DNA from: an uncultured Gemmataceae bacterium
Lineage (GTDB): Bacteria; Planctomycetota; Planctomycetia; Gemmatales; Gemmataceae
Direction of reading: 5' to 3'
NCBI GenBank assembly: GCA_937923405.1
Contig: CALDUY010000005.1
Coordinates: 62,001-126,000 of the forward strand
Length of the DNA stretch: 64,000 bases
This document shows positions 52,647 to 62,972 of the stretch, piece after piece. Numbering within the stretch: position 1 is the stretch's first letter; the number at the start of each line of letters is the position of its first letter. The translations under genes were made by a program, and so were the position numbers. Below the pieces are notes generated by a model. It worked only from the letters and a program-made list of their open reading frames with translations, had not been told where the DNA came from and did not search any database.

Positions 52647-53873
52647 ATGCTAACCTCGCTACGTGGGTATCTAATTGGTGCTATGTTGTTCGCTTCGCTC
52701 TGTTTGACCACTGTGTCAGCCACGGCACCGGCCAGCGGTTTTCCCATCCGCGATGAAGGGAAGTTTTTCTCGCCACAGGCGATCGATCAGGCTCAGAAAC
52801 GGATTGCAGAAATCAAACGCGATTTCAAGAAAGATCTGCTCGTAGAAACGTTCGTGCATCCACCGGCCAACCGCAAGAAGGAATACCAATCTCTTCTTCA
52901 AAACGAGAAAGACAAGGGCAAAGAGAAGTTCTTCGCCGCTTGGGCACGAGAACGCTACAACCAAAACGGCGTTCACGGAGTTTCCATCCTCATCTGTAAA
53001 GATCCAACCTACTTGTACGTCGAGGAAGGTAAACTAACCGAAACTAAGGCGTTCACCTCAGCAAACGCCAAGAGAACGCGAGACATCCTCGTGGAAGAAT
53101 TTAAAAAACAAGACTTCGATCGAGGATTGCTCAGAGCGGTCGAGTATGTGGGAGACACGTTCAAAACTAACCCTGGCCAGTCGCCCCAACGTAGCACCAC
53201 AGGAAAACTCAGCGAAGCGGATGATCCCCTTGCACCGCTACCGGATGACAAGCAGGGAACCGCGAACACTCCCAGTCTACCTCAAAATGTCGAATCGGTT
53301 TTAGGAGGTGGCAATAGCATGTTCGGCTGGATCTGCTTGGGATTAGGTGTCTTGCTGGTGCTGTGGATCGTGGTTGGACTCTTTCGCGCTCTCACCGGGG
53401 CCGGGCAACCACGGGGAGGATATGGACCTCGCGAATACCCGCCTCCAGGTGGACGCCCGCAGGGTAATTATGGACCTGGCGCGCCGCCGCCTGGCTATAT
53501 TCCGCCTCCTGGATATGGGGGCACGGCAGGAGGCGGCGGAGGATTCGTCAGAAGCTTGCTTGGCGGAATGCTAGGCGGAGCTGCCGGTATGTGGGCCTAT
53601 GACCAGTTCTTCCGAGGGGGAAGCAGTGGCGGTGGCGGCTTCAGCGGTGGCGGCATGACTTCACCAGCTTATGGTGGTTCCACCACTCCCATGCCAGACG
53701 ACTCCGCCGGAAGTGGCGGTGCAGGCGGTGACTGGGGCACCAGCGGCGACGCTGGCGGCGGTGGCGACTGGGGCGATTCTAGCGGCGGCGACTCCGGCGG
53801 TGGCGACTGGGGTGACTCCGGTGGTGGCGGCGACTGGGGTGGCGGCGGTGGCTACGGAGGAGGTGATTGGTAA
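52647..53873 (+). CDS. TPM-domain protein with Gly-rich tail
   Basis: 408 residues from the ATG at 52647 (AGAAGGAG upstream). Signal peptide about 1-28, TPM domain about 32-180 (IRDEGKFFSPQAIDQAQKRI, QNGVHGVSILICKDPTYLYV), a transmembrane helix near 220-242 (ICLGLGVLLVLWIVVGLF), then a proline- and glycine-rich linker, a helix-like hydrophobic segment (SLLGGMLGGAAGMWAYDQFF) and a tail of GDWGDSGGG repeats ending in GGGYGGGDW. The tail is disordered and low in complexity. Similar Gly-rich TPM proteins occur in Planctomycetes. Function unknown. Confidence 0.8.
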   Translation: MLTSLRGYLIGAMLFASLCLTTVSATAPASGFPIRDEGKFFSPQAIDQAQKRIAEIKRDFKKDLLVETFVHPPANRKKEYQSLLQNEKDKGKEKFFAAWARERYNQNGVHGVSILICKDPTYLYVEEGKLTETKAFTSANAKRTRDILVEEFKKQDFDRGLLRAVEYVGDTFKTNPGQSPQRSTTGKLSEADDPLAPLPDDKQGTANTPSLPQNVESVLGGGNSMFGWICLGLGVLLVLWIVVGLFRALTGAGQPRGGYGPREYPPPGGRPQGNYGPGAPPPGYIPPPGYGGTAGGGGGFVRSLLGGMLGGAAGMWAYDQFFRGGSSGGGGFSGGGMTSPAYGGSTTPMPDDSAGSGGAGGDWGTSGDAGGGGDWGDSSGGDSGGGDWGDSGGGGDWGGGGGYGGGDW

Positions 53874-53938
53874 GTTAGTGCCCCTCGACGCGCCGGGGAG
53901 CAGAACCTCGGCGCGGCCTTCTTCTCGGGAGCCTAGTC

Positions 53939-54769
53939 ATGTGGTGCTTTCGCTGGATGTTCGTGTTGACCTTCGTATTCACGCCGACTGCTGGGGCCGA
54001 GTCCCCGCCGATTATTCTCGATCAAGCCGGTCTGTTTTCACCTCGTGCCGTCAATCGAGTCACCGAAATCGGCGAAAAGCTGCGTCAGCAAAACAAGATG
54101 GATCTGTGCATCGAGACGCGACCGCAAGCTCCGGGAATGGCTCCAGATCTGATTCGTCGCATGCGGAATCGACTGTTTGAGAATCAACGCATCGAGGCGG
54201 CAAAAAAAAGAGCCGAAGAACTAGGAGTTCACGGCTTGTATGTGATGATCACCACCGAGCCGCAACATGTGACCGTCGTAGGCTGGCCGTCACCGGACGA
54301 ACAGGAAGCAAAGCGGTATCGAGATGCCCATTTCTCGACCGCTGCTCCACGAGAAACCAGTTGGTACAAACGCCGCGAACTGCAACGAGCCTTGGCTAAA
54401 ATTTCTGACAAAAACTCCGCAGATGACGTGTTGATCAAAGCCATCGATCAATACTGGAGCCGTGTCCAGGCTCCGCCGCAAGAATCGCCGCTGGAAACAA
54501 TTCCCGCCTTGATTGTCGCTGGGGGGTTGGTTGGTTTCTGGGTGGTATTAAGAGTCATCCGCTCTCGTTTGCCGGATCGACGCCCCATTTATCAGCCGGC
54601 CATGCTCGGCAGCATCCTCGGCGTGCCCGCTGGATTCTGGATCAATGATCGCCTGTTTCAATCCGAACGTCCGGTCTCTCCTAGCTATGCTTCACTCCCC
54701 CCCTCGCACGCCGAGGAAAGGGATCCGATTAGCGATTCAGGTTCGGAACGTGCGGGTGATCAGCTATGA
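53939..54769 (+). CDS. TPM-domain protein, third of three
   Basis: 276 residues. Signal peptide to about residue 20 (FVFTPTAGA), TPM domain about 25-165 (IILDQAGLFSPRAVNRVTEI, LGVHGLYVMITTEPQHVTVV), a transmembrane helix near 185-205 (LIVAGGLVGFWVVLRVI), then a short hydrophobic segment (LGSILGVPAGFWINDRLF), like that of its neighbour. The stop overlaps the start of the HIT gene (ATGA), so translation is probably coupled to HIT and hemC. It is clearly a duplicate of the two upstream genes but diverged. Confidence 0.75.
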   Translation: MWCFRWMFVLTFVFTPTAGAESPPIILDQAGLFSPRAVNRVTEIGEKLRQQNKMDLCIETRPQAPGMAPDLIRRMRNRLFENQRIEAAKKRAEELGVHGLYVMITTEPQHVTVVGWPSPDEQEAKRYRDAHFSTAAPRETSWYKRRELQRALAKISDKNSADDVLIKAIDQYWSRVQAPPQESPLETIPALIVAGGLVGFWVVLRVIRSRLPDRRPIYQPAMLGSILGVPAGFWINDRLFQSERPVSPSYASLPPSHAEERDPISDSGSERAGDQL

Positions 54770-55245
54770 CCGATAAAAACTGTCGTTTTTGTAGTATAAT
54801 TGCCTCGACTCCTACTTTACCTGTCGAGAACTTGGTTTGGCACTTTCCTCACAGTGTCGCCTTGTTGGGAGAGTGGCAATTTTTTGAAGGCTACTGTGTC
54901 CTTGTTTCTCGTACTCACGCACGCGAATTATTTGAACTGGATTCAGTGACTCGAACAAATTATTTCGATGAAATGACCCTCCTTGCCCGAGCGATTCATC
55001 AGGCCTTTCAGCCCGTGAAGTTGAACTATGAGCTTCTGGGCAACCAGGTGCCTCATTTGCACTGGCATTTGTTTCCGCGCTATGATCACGATCCAGGCAA
55101 ACGCTCACCGGTCTGGCTAGCGATTGACGCTGCTGAGCGAGATCCACGTCAGCGCGCGGCTCTGCAGGCAATCTCGGCGAATCGATCCCAACTAATCGTT
55201 CGCCTTCGCGACTCGCTGATCCAACTGGGAGCCAAGGAATCATGA
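54766..55245 (+). CDS. HIT-family (histidine triad) protein
   Basis: 159 residues. The histidine triad motif is HLHWHLFPR near residue 100, in which the central His attacks a nucleotide phosphate. N-terminal CRFCSIIASTP, with two cysteines, can bind Zn2+, as in other HIT hydrolases. It cleaves dinucleotides or nucleotide adducts; the exact substrate cannot be told. It overlaps both neighbours by 4 bases (ATGA), between a TPM gene and hemC. Confidence 0.88.
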   Translation: MTDKNCRFCSIIASTPTLPVENLVWHFPHSVALLGEWQFFEGYCVLVSRTHARELFELDSVTRTNYFDEMTLLARAIHQAFQPVKLNYELLGNQVPHLHWHLFPRYDHDPGKRSPVWLAIDAAERDPRQRAALQAISANRSQLIVRLRDSLIQLGAKES

Positions 55246-56147
55246 TACCTCTGCGGATCGCGACGCGGAGTAGTCCCCTGGCCATGTGGCAGGCCCGACA
55301 CGTTGCTGAACTACTTCAACCACACCCTACCGAGTTGGTACAGATCGAAACTCAAGGCGATCGCATTCGTGATCGGCCACTGTCACAGATTGGCGGCGAT
55401 GGTTTGTTTACCAAGGAGATTCAGGCCGCCGTCCTCGATGGCCGCGCTGATCTGGCTGTTCACAGCCTCAAGGATCTTCCCACAGCCGTCGTTCCCGGTC
55501 TAACGCTGGCAGCAGTGCCCCCACGCGGCCCCACAGGCGACGCCTTTCTGTCGCTTCGTTATGCTCGGCTCAAGGAGTTACCAACTGGAGCCACCCTGGC
55601 CACGAGTAGTCTACGAAGAAGATCGCAAATTGCTCATTATCGACCTGATTTGCGAATTCTCGATCTCCGCGGCAATGTCGAAACTCGCATTCGCAAGTTA
55701 CACGACGAGAAACTCGACGCCATCATTCTTGCCGAGGCCGGACTGATTCGTCTGAAGCTGCAAGACCACATCCGCGAAATTCTCGATCCGGTCTGGATGC
55801 TACCTGCCGTGGGACAGGGAGCGCTCGGCATCGAATGTCGGACAGAAGACCTGCGGCTTCGCGAGCTACTTGCGACCATCACTCACCGACCCACGCATGC
55901 CGCAGTCTTAGCCGAACGGGCCTTGTTACGCTCCTTGGGCGGCGGTTGTCTGGTGCCGATTGGCGCGTTAGGGCAAGTTGACGCGCAACAACTCCATCTC
56001 CGCGGCGTGGTGTTGTCGGTAGACGGCTCCCAACGCCTCCAAGCCGACCAAACCGGTCTCAGCAGCGAAGCGGAGCACCTCGGCGAACAACTCGCACGAC
56101 GTTTACTGGACTTAGGAGCCGCCAAATTGCTTGGCCGATCACGCTAG
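55242..56147 (+). CDS. hemC: Hydroxymethylbilane synthase
   Basis: 301 residues, normal for the family. Joins four porphobilinogens into hydroxymethylbilane. Seen are IATRSSPLAMWQARHVAE, GGDGLFTKEIQAAVLDGRAD, VHSLKDLPTA, LRGNVETRIRKL, and LRSLGGGCLVPIGALG with the Cys that carries the dipyrromethane cofactor. Its partner, HemD, is fused to CobA at 20.8 kb. The start overlaps the HIT stop; the end overlaps the convergent Uma2 gene by 9 bases. Confidence 0.97.
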   Translation: MIPLRIATRSSPLAMWQARHVAELLQPHPTELVQIETQGDRIRDRPLSQIGGDGLFTKEIQAAVLDGRADLAVHSLKDLPTAVVPGLTLAAVPPRGPTGDAFLSLRYARLKELPTGATLATSSLRRRSQIAHYRPDLRILDLRGNVETRIRKLHDEKLDAIILAEAGLIRLKLQDHIREILDPVWMLPAVGQGALGIECRTEDLRLRELLATITHRPTHAAVLAERALLRSLGGGCLVPIGALGQVDAQQLHLRGVVLSVDGSQRLQADQTGLSSEAEHLGEQLARRLLDLGAAKLLGRSR

Positions 56148-56876
56148 AAGCGTTCTCTCTAATTCCTCCAACTCGCGAAGCTCCTCGGCGCTAGCCTGTC
56201 CTAGGCGGACTTTGCGTCCTAGTTCAATCAACCGTTGGCTTCGTCGCAACAAAGATTCCGCTCGCTGCTCGGCAGTTTCCGCACGAGCTTCCGCTTTCTG
56301 ACGTAACTGTTCCAGTTCCTCAAAACTGACAAATTTTCTTCCATCTGGATAGAAAACTTGTAGCTCCTCGCCCAGTTGGAAGCGAATCTGCATCCGAGGA
56401 CTGACAAACCCATCTACGCGTCGTTCGCGCCGCAGAATTTGTCCCTGACGGAGGTAGATCGCCAGCGAGTTTTTGAGCGGGTCGATCAAATAATATTCTT
56501 CGACCCCGTAGTCCTCGTAAAAGACCAGTTTATCGGCCATTTCCATCGGCGAGTTCGAGGGGGAGAGTACCTCGAACACCACGGTCATGGGAATGTTGTC
56601 TTCCTCCCACTGTTTGTAAGAGCCTCGATACCCTTTTGGCCGACCAAAGACGACATATACGTCGGGAGCGCAGACAATCGATGGATCCCCCTCGACGGGA
56701 AACCAGTTCTGATCCCCACAGACAAAGACATCCGGACGATCGTCGTACAAAGCACGAAGATTGCCCGCTAGCATCGTGATCCACTCAAACTGTTTGGAGT
56801 TATCTGCCATGGGCTTGCCGTCGCTCTCGGGATAGTAAATCGTCCCGGAGGGAAAGGCAGAGAGTGGGACGAGCAT
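56139..56876 (-). CDS. Uma2-family (DUF820) endonuclease-like protein
   Basis: 245 residues. PD-(D/E)XK nuclease fold of the Uma2 family: PDVFVCGDQNWFPVEG, VCAPDVYVVFGRPKG, MTVVFEVLSPSNSPMEMADKL and YYGVEEYYLIDPLKN-like order (here DYGVEEYYLIDPLKN) hold the acid and lysine residues. The last 60 residues are a charged coiled coil (LRQKAEARAETAEQRAE). The family is greatly expanded in Planctomycetes and Cyanobacteria and is tied to mobile or selfish DNA by some authors, but its function is unknown. It overlaps the end of hemC. Confidence 0.85.
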   Translation of the reverse strand: MLVPLSAFPSGTIYYPESDGKPMADNSKQFEWITMLAGNLRALYDDRPDVFVCGDQNWFPVEGDPSIVCAPDVYVVFGRPKGYRGSYKQWEEDNIPMTVVFEVLSPSNSPMEMADKLVFYEDYGVEEYYLIDPLKNSLAIYLRQGQILRRERRVDGFVSPRMQIRFQLGEELQVFYPDGRKFVSFEELEQLRQKAEARAETAEQRAESLLRRSQRLIELGRKVRLGQASAEELRELEELERTLLA

Positions 56877-56983
56877 ACGCTAACACCTCCATGATTCAGT
56901 GATTAACCTTCTTCCGTTAACATTCCCTGCACTAGAAACCGATACAAGATCAGTTCAGTTTGTGAAGCTGATTTTTGAGAGAT

Positions 56984-58660
<1,677 letters not shown>

Positions 58661-58718
58661 TTACTCGTGCCTGGTTATGATGCGAACAGACGCATTCGAT
58701 GACGAGAAGGAAGGACAC

Positions 58719-59249
58719 ATGAACATTCGCATCGGCATCGTTACGATTTCCGATCGAGCTAGTCAGGGCATCTACGAGGACAAGGGCGGGCCCGCCATTC
58801 GTGATTGTCTGTACGAGATTCTGACTTGCCCTTGGGAACCTGTCTCTCGACTCATTCCCGATGAGCAGACGAGAATTGAAGAGACTCTCAAAGAGTTATG
58901 CGATCGTGAAAGTTGTTGCTTAGTCGTCACCACAGGAGGAACAGGCCCCGCGCGTCGCGACGTGACGCCAGAAGCCACCGAGGCCGTCTGTGAGCGCCTT
59001 CTCGATGGCTTTGGAGAATTGATGCGCGCCGTATCTCTGAAAGTCGTGCCAACGGCGATTCTATCGCGGCAAATCGCTGGCACACGCGGTCGATCTCTGA
59101 TCGTCAATCTACCGGGTAAGCCCAGTGCCATTCGGGACTGTTTGCTAGCGGTATTTCCAGCAATTCCCTACTGCATCGATCTATTAGAAGGCCCGTACTT
59201 AACCACCAATGAAGCCATCGTGAAAGCCTTCCGACCGAAGTCAGCATGA
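58719..59249 (+). CDS. mogA: Molybdopterin adenylyltransferase MogA-like
   Basis: 176 residues from the ATG at 58719 (AAGGAAGGA upstream). Adenylylates molybdopterin before MoeA inserts the metal. Seen are RIGIVTISDRASQGIYEDKG, VVTTGGTGPARRDVTPEAT and LIVNLPGKPSAIRDCLLAV. It completes the late cofactor pathway whose other genes are at 1-4.6 kb and 10 kb. MoaB-type proteins are related, but the IYEDKGGP start fits MogA better. Divergent from pgi. Confidence 0.9.
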   Translation: MNIRIGIVTISDRASQGIYEDKGGPAIRDCLYEILTCPWEPVSRLIPDEQTRIEETLKELCDRESCCLVVTTGGTGPARRDVTPEATEAVCERLLDGFGELMRAVSLKVVPTAILSRQIAGTRGRSLIVNLPGKPSAIRDCLLAVFPAIPYCIDLLEGPYLTTNEAIVKAFRPKSA

Positions 59250-59277
59250 CGAAGGCACAAGTCCGGAGCCAGCGATC

Positions 59278-59979
59278 ATGGACGTGGATTTGAATTGCGA
59301 TCTCGGTGAAGGGTGTCCGTTCGATGCGGATCTGATGCCGCTCATCACCTCCGCCAATGTGGCTTGCGGAGGACACGCGGGCGATCTGGCTACGGCTCTA
59401 AATACGCTTGAACTGGCTCGAAAACATGGCGTTCAAGTCGGGGCACATCCGGGATTTCTCGACCGCGAGCACTTTGGTCGGCGTGAATTGGCTTTGCCCC
59501 CGGAGCGTATCTATCTGGAGTGCTGGACGCAGATCACAGCGCTGGTCGGCCTGGCTCATCTTGCCGAAGTGAAACTACGCTATGTTAAGCCACATGGCGC
59601 GTTGTACAACCTAGCCTGCCGAGATGTGGTTGTCGCTCGCGCGGTGGTTCATGCCGTCGAAGACCACAATTTGGCCTTGATGGGGCTGCCCAACTGTATC
59701 CTTTCACGCATCGCTCAAGGCCGGTGTACTTACATTGCCGAAGGATTTGCCGATCGACGCTACCAATCGGATGGCTCATTGGTACCACGCTCTCAACCTG
59801 ACGCGATGATCGAGAATCCCACCGAGGCCGTGAAGCAAGCGATCTGGCTGGTTCGAGAATGTGGCGTGCAGACGCTCTGTGTTCACGGAGACAATCCCCA
59901 GGCAGTGGACTTCGTCCTAGCGCTTCGCGAAGGATTGCAGCGGTCGGGCTGCTCCATCCGACCGTTCCACCTTACCTAA
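59278..59979 (+). CDS. pxpA: 5-oxoprolinase subunit A (LamB/YcsF family)
   Basis: 233 residues. PxpA of the three-part ATP-dependent 5-oxoprolinase (PxpABC), which opens pyroglutamate to glutamate. Recognised by MDVDLNCDLGEGCPFDADLM at the start, SANVACGGHAGDLAT, then KPHGALYNLACRD and the end with TLCVHGDNPQAVDFVLALR. It ends 2 bases before the pxpC start. PxpB, which should lie between A and C, is not present. Confidence 0.93.
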   Translation: MDVDLNCDLGEGCPFDADLMPLITSANVACGGHAGDLATALNTLELARKHGVQVGAHPGFLDREHFGRRELALPPERIYLECWTQITALVGLAHLAEVKLRYVKPHGALYNLACRDVVVARAVVHAVEDHNLALMGLPNCILSRIAQGRCTYIAEGFADRRYQSDGSLVPRSQPDAMIENPTEAVKQAIWLVRECGVQTLCVHGDNPQAVDFVLALREGLQRSGCSIRPFHLT

Positions 59980-59981
59980 AC

Positions 59982-60878
59982 ATGGGTACGTTAACCATTC
60001 TCAATCCCGGAATGCAAACACTCCTTGTCGATGCAGGGCGGGTACGAACGCGAAGTCTCGGAGTTCCAGTTGGAGGAGCTGCTGACCGATTTTCCCTGGC
60101 GATCGGCAATGCATTAGTCGGTAATCCACCCGAGACAACGGCGCTGGAATGCTGTCTGGTTGGACCAACGCTGCGAGCCGATGTACCCTTGGCCTGCGTG
60201 GTCTGGGGGGCACCGTTCGTCTTAGCCACCAATAAACGAGTTTTGCGATCTGGAACTACTTTCACCCTGGAACCCGGAGAATTACTCCGCATTGGTGGGA
60301 GCAGTCGCGGCATGCGAGCCTATCTGTGCATTGCTGGCGGAATCGCCGCCCCTCAATTACTTTATAGCAGATCTTCTTTATCGCCATTAACTTCAGATAC
60401 CTTGTTGACGGTACGCGAAGGCCGAACAACAACTCGTCGAGCCGATCTGGAGTTCAATCTAAGTCGACGACTGCGAGTGCTTCCCGGACCGCAAGCGGAC
60501 TGGTTTGATGATCCTCGTTTGGGCCAATACGAAGTGACTCCCGCAAGTAATCGCATGGGACTACGGCTGCGCGGCGCGCCGTTGAAGGTTCCATCCCGGG
60601 AGCTGGTTTCCGAACCCGTTTGTCCTGGAGTGATTCAGGTTACCCGCGAGGGGCAGTGCATCATTCTCGGAGTCGATGGTCAGACCATTGGCGGCTATCC
60701 CAAAATCGCCCAGGTAATTGCCGCTGACCTCGATCTGATTGGACAGCTTCGCCCAGGAGATTCTGTCGAGTTTGAGTACGTCACTCTCCAAGAGGCGGAA
60801 GGTCTCTGGCGAGAGCGGCAAAAACGCTTGCGTCAGTGGACGACCCGGTTGCGTTTGAGCGCGGGCGCACTAGGATGA
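59982..60878 (+). CDS. pxpC: 5-oxoprolinase subunit C (biotin-dependent carboxyltransferase family)
   Basis: 298 residues from the ATG at 59982. PxpC (AHS2/KipA type): GMQTLLVDAGRVRTRSLGVP and GGAADRFSLAIGNALVGNP near the start, then SRGMRAYLCIAGGIA and ASNRMGLRLRGAPLKVP, and QTIGGYPKIAQVIAADLDL. It would act with PxpA and PxpB; PxpB is missing next to it. An earlier frame start would overlap pxpA by more than 100 bases and is not used. Confidence 0.93.
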   Translation: MGTLTILNPGMQTLLVDAGRVRTRSLGVPVGGAADRFSLAIGNALVGNPPETTALECCLVGPTLRADVPLACVVWGAPFVLATNKRVLRSGTTFTLEPGELLRIGGSSRGMRAYLCIAGGIAAPQLLYSRSSLSPLTSDTLLTVREGRTTTRRADLEFNLSRRLRVLPGPQADWFDDPRLGQYEVTPASNRMGLRLRGAPLKVPSRELVSEPVCPGVIQVTREGQCIILGVDGQTIGGYPKIAQVIAADLDLIGQLRPGDSVEFEYVTLQEAEGLWRERQKRLRQWTTRLRLSAGALG

Positions 60879-60935
60879 TCGAATGCAGGCGTTCCCTTAC
60901 CTGAATTTACCCGTTGCCTAGCTGACCTGAAAACC

Positions 60936-61916
60936 ATGCCGAAAGTCCTGATCGCGCCGGCCAAACTCGTCGGTCAAAAAATGGAGTTTGTCAACATCCT
61001 CGAACGAGCCGGGTTTGAACTCGTCTACAACACCCGACCGACGCAACTAATCGAGTCGGAGTTGCTTGAAGCCTTGCAGGGCGTGGTAGCCTCGGTCGCG
61101 GGATCCGAGCCTTACAATCAGCGTGTCCTAGCGGCGCATCCTCAACTTCGCGTGATTGCCCGAGTCGGGGTAGGCTACGACGCCGTCGATGTGGAGGCGG
61201 CCACCCGCGCGGGAGTAGCCGTCGCCATCGTGCCGGGCACCAATCAAGGCTCTGTGGCCGAGCATACTTTCTTACTGATGCTCGCCCTGGCCAAGAACTT
61301 GATCCCTCATCATCTCGGATTGAAACAGGGCCAGTGGCTACGGAGTGTCAATGTGCCACTGCGTACCCTGACCCTGGGGATTGCCGGACTCGGACGTATC
61401 GGCAAAGCAGTAGCAACGCGAGCCAAAGCCTTCGAGATGAACGTGATCGCCCACGATCCGTTTCCCGATACCGCCTGGGCCGAGGGGCAGGGCATTCCCC
61501 TGGTATCGTTCGAGGAACTACTACGGCAGTCGGACTTTGTCAGCATGCACATGCCTGCGATGCCCTCGACGAAGCATCTCATCAATGCCAAAACTTTGGC
61601 GCTGATGAAACCAACGGCCTATCTGATCAACACCTCGCGCGGCGCGGTGATCAACGAGGTCGACCTTTATCAAGCACTGAAAGAGCGACGCCTTGCTGGA
61701 GCTGGCTTGGATGTCTTCGAGCAGGAGCCGCCTGGACCATCTCCCTTATTTGAACTCGATAATGTCGTCGTAACGCCGCACACTGCTGGAGTCGATTATC
61801 GTTCCCGCGAGGAAATGACTCGATCTGCAGCCGAGGCGATCGTTTCTCTATCGCGCGGAGAATGGCCCGCGGAAAAAATCGTCAATCCCGAGGTTCGCGA
61901 ACGTTTTCGCTGGTAG
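60936..61916 (+). CDS. 2-hydroxyacid dehydrogenase, 3-phosphoglycerate-dehydrogenase-like
   Basis: 326 residues. NAD-dependent D-2-hydroxyacid dehydrogenase. The NAD-binding loop is LGIAGLGRIGKAVATRAKAF. The catalytic triad is seen as Arg in LINTSRGAVINE, Glu in LDVFEQEPPG and His in VVVTPHTAGV. Without an ACT domain, unlike serine-pathway SerA of many bacteria. The substrate could be 3-phosphoglycerate, glyoxylate or hydroxypyruvate. It follows pxpC by 57 bases on the same strand. Confidence 0.88.
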   Translation: MPKVLIAPAKLVGQKMEFVNILERAGFELVYNTRPTQLIESELLEALQGVVASVAGSEPYNQRVLAAHPQLRVIARVGVGYDAVDVEAATRAGVAVAIVPGTNQGSVAEHTFLLMLALAKNLIPHHLGLKQGQWLRSVNVPLRTLTLGIAGLGRIGKAVATRAKAFEMNVIAHDPFPDTAWAEGQGIPLVSFEELLRQSDFVSMHMPAMPSTKHLINAKTLALMKPTAYLINTSRGAVINEVDLYQALKERRLAGAGLDVFEQEPPGPSPLFELDNVVVTPHTAGVDYRSREEMTRSAAEAIVSLSRGEWPAEKIVNPEVRERFRW

Positions 61917-61990
61917 GATCGATTCAATCCGCACCCGCCGATCATCCGATCTAACCCAGAGAGACGCGCTTCGTCCTCAGGGGAAGGATC

Positions 61991-62863
61991 ATGATACGCT
62001 ACTTGATCTACCTGGGTTGCCTGGTTTTTCTCGGTGGTTGTTCTTCCCCGTCTAAGGGCGGACTGAGCATCTTCCCATCCAGCAATGCGCTGTCGCATCC
62101 AGCAGCGTGTCTGCGCAAACAGTCGTCCGCGCCGGAGTCGATCGGTCGGGAGTTGGATAAGCGCGTGGCCGAGCCATATCTCGTCGAACCCGGCGATGTA
62201 CTTCTTGTACAGCCAGCTTCGCTGGAATCACCAGTGCGGCTACCCGGCGATCAGATAGTTTTGCCAGACGGAACGATCCAACTAGGCCGCTTCGGTCGGC
62301 TTCAGGTCGCTGGCAAGACGGTCGAGCAGATCGAGTCGGAAGTCAACGAACAGATCCGGCGAGCTATTCCGGAGGCGGGGCACATTCTAGTTCGCTTGGC
62401 CACGCGCGATAGCAAGGTCTTCTACGTTCTGGGGGAGGTGAACGCGCCCGGAGCGTTCCCGCTGCGTGGCCGCGAAACGGTGCTGGACGCCATCCTTGCC
62501 GCTGGGGGGACGAACAGTTGCGCAGCTCGACAAAAAATCATTCTCACTCGACCCACTCCGCCGAACTCCTGTCGGATCGTCTTGCCCGTCGACTTGGTGG
62601 CCATCATCCAAGAAGGCGACACCACGACGAACTATCAGATCCGCGCAGGTGATCGGATCTTCGTTCCAGCTAAATCACTTTGGGATGAACTCTGCGCGCC
62701 GTTTGATCGTATTTGCGAAAAACCGGCTCTCTGCTGTGGCAGTTACGAGAACCAACCGACCACCTACACCGCTCCTACAGAGCCTCTCAAAGCGCCTCCC
62801 ACTCCTGCAATCCTCCAACCAGTACCGCAGTCGACTACACCGACCCTAGTTCCGGCCAGATGA
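61991..62863 (+). CDS. Polysaccharide export lipoprotein, Wza-like
   Basis: 290 residues. Lipoprotein signal: hydrophobic stretch and the lipobox LGGC at about residues 14-17. A Poly_export domain (about 55-135: YLVEPGDVLLVQPAS, VLPDGTIQLGRFGRLQVAGK) and an SLBB domain (about 140-230: FYVLGEVNAPGAFPLRGRE). The end is rich in Pro and Thr. Such proteins form an outer-membrane channel for capsule or exopolysaccharide. No polymerase or flippase is nearby. It stands between the dehydrogenase and the DUF1559 genes. Confidence 0.9.
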   Translation: MIRYLIYLGCLVFLGGCSSPSKGGLSIFPSSNALSHPAACLRKQSSAPESIGRELDKRVAEPYLVEPGDVLLVQPASLESPVRLPGDQIVLPDGTIQLGRFGRLQVAGKTVEQIESEVNEQIRRAIPEAGHILVRLATRDSKVFYVLGEVNAPGAFPLRGRETVLDAILAAGGTNSCAARQKIILTRPTPPNSCRIVLPVDLVAIIQEGDTTTNYQIRAGDRIFVPAKSLWDELCAPFDRICEKPALCCGSYENQPTTYTAPTEPLKAPPTPAILQPVPQSTTPTLVPAR

Positions 62864-62972
62864 AGTTTTTCGATTTTGCGAAATAAAATCTTCACTTTCG
62901 ACTTGTCAACCTACCGCATTGGGCGACAATGGCCTGCGGATCGCCCAGATCTGCGCTAGGGAGCTCCCAGTC

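Noticed and set aside
53620..53873. Tandem G-rich repeats that might be a CRISPR or microsatellite
   Set aside because: They are in frame and encode Gly/Asp/Trp-rich repeats at the end of a TPM protein; the unit length is irregular and there are no spacers.
54790..54800. TATAAT-like box inside the HIT gene
   Set aside because: It lies within a coding sequence, and no gene starts at a suitable distance.
56139..56876. Defence island around the Uma2 gene
   Set aside because: The neighbours hemC, pgi and mogA are housekeeping genes, and Uma2 copies are scattered widely in Planctomycetes.
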